NCBI RefSeq assembly: GCF_009911265.1
Contig: NZ_QXXA01000007.1
Location: forward strand, 162,653 to 226,652
DNA length: 64,000 nt
Source: Senegalia massiliensis
Lineage (GTDB): Bacteria > Bacillota > Clostridia > Tissierellales > SIT17
Direction of reading: 5' to 3'
Part shown: piece by piece, positions 63,990-64,000 of the stretch
Layout: each line of letters begins with the position of its first letter
Numbering within the stretch: the first letter of the stretch is position 1
Program-made: the position numbers and the translations under genes
The notes under the pieces: generated by a model
What the model was told of the DNA's origin: nothing
The model's database searches: none
Seen by the model: only the letters and a program-made list of their open reading frames with translations

Positions 63990-64000
63990 TGGTGGGCCTT
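63990..64000 (-). tRNA. 3' end of a further tRNA (cut by window edge)
   Basis: On the minus strand AAGGCCCACCA: the 3' acceptor strand with encoded CCA, three bases before tRNA-Phe. The 5' strand would read GGGCCTT. The amino acid cannot be determined here. Confidence 0.7.

Overview
The window is strongly AT-rich DNA from an anaerobic, endospore-forming Firmicute. It looks like Clostridia or Tissierellia; I infer this from gene content and did not run a database match. The signs are spoVD- and spoVE-like genes in the cell-wall cluster, a Spo0E-like phosphatase, a YhcN/YlaJ spore lipoprotein, a ferredoxin-type 2-oxoacid oxidoreductase, a 2-hydroxyacyl-CoA dehydratase activase set and a UGA-containing selenoprotein gene. 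The first 36.8 kb is almost entirely minus-strand. I see no insertion sequence, prophage or CRISPR array.

Layout. 1-13.0 kb is the division and cell wall (dcw) cluster, transcribed leftwards: mraZ, rsmH, ftsL-like, spoVD-like PBP, murE, mraY, murD, ftsW, murG, murA, divIB, a DUF881 gene and the start of one more gene. murF is missing from its usual place. 13.1-18.8 kb holds a Spo0E-like protein, lgt, an M16 peptidase pair, a membrane-anchored ferrochelatase-fold protein without the expected catalytic residues, and a spore lipoprotein. 18.8-23.2 kb is pstSCAB-phoU with two separate Pho-box promoters. 23.3-31.9 kb holds ychF, yaaR, a pduL-deoC operon, an ATP-grasp ligase, aroC-aroB-aroA and folT under a tetrahydrofolate riboswitch.

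32-41 kb is a mixed region: membrane proteins (Mrr-like, DUF1461, DedA), a 55-residue orphan gene, an Rdx/SelW-type selenoprotein with a CxxU motif, uvsE, an MltG-like anchor protein, a MATE exporter, a Gate-domain membrane protein, rpsD and a nitroreductase. 41.4-43.5 kb is an agr-type quorum-sensing locus in the order agrD-agrC-agrB. Its pheromone precursor lacks the ring cysteine, and there is no AgrA beside it. 43.6-46.2 kb is a two-gene 2-oxoacid:ferredoxin oxidoreductase. 46.2-50.5 kb is an XRE/cupin regulator with potABCD. 50.7-54.5 kb has a DMT transporter, then a LUD protein, a cysteine desulfurase and thiI. A promoter-plus-terminator unit at 54.57-54.71 kb looks like a C-rich small RNA gene. 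54.8-62.7 kb has an asparaginase, a propeller-like coiled-coil protein, a Cys-rich protein, three acyl-CoA dehydratase activase genes and a coiled-coil protein. The window ends with a YprB-like exonuclease, tRNA-Phe and the 3' end of another tRNA.

Most worth following up: the Cys-less agr pheromone, the selenoprotein hidden by a UGA codon, the paired Pho boxes, the C-rich RNA, the inactive-looking ferrochelatase-fold membrane protein, the RBS-pairing folT riboswitch, the MraZ operator array, and two genes that appear to start at AUU.
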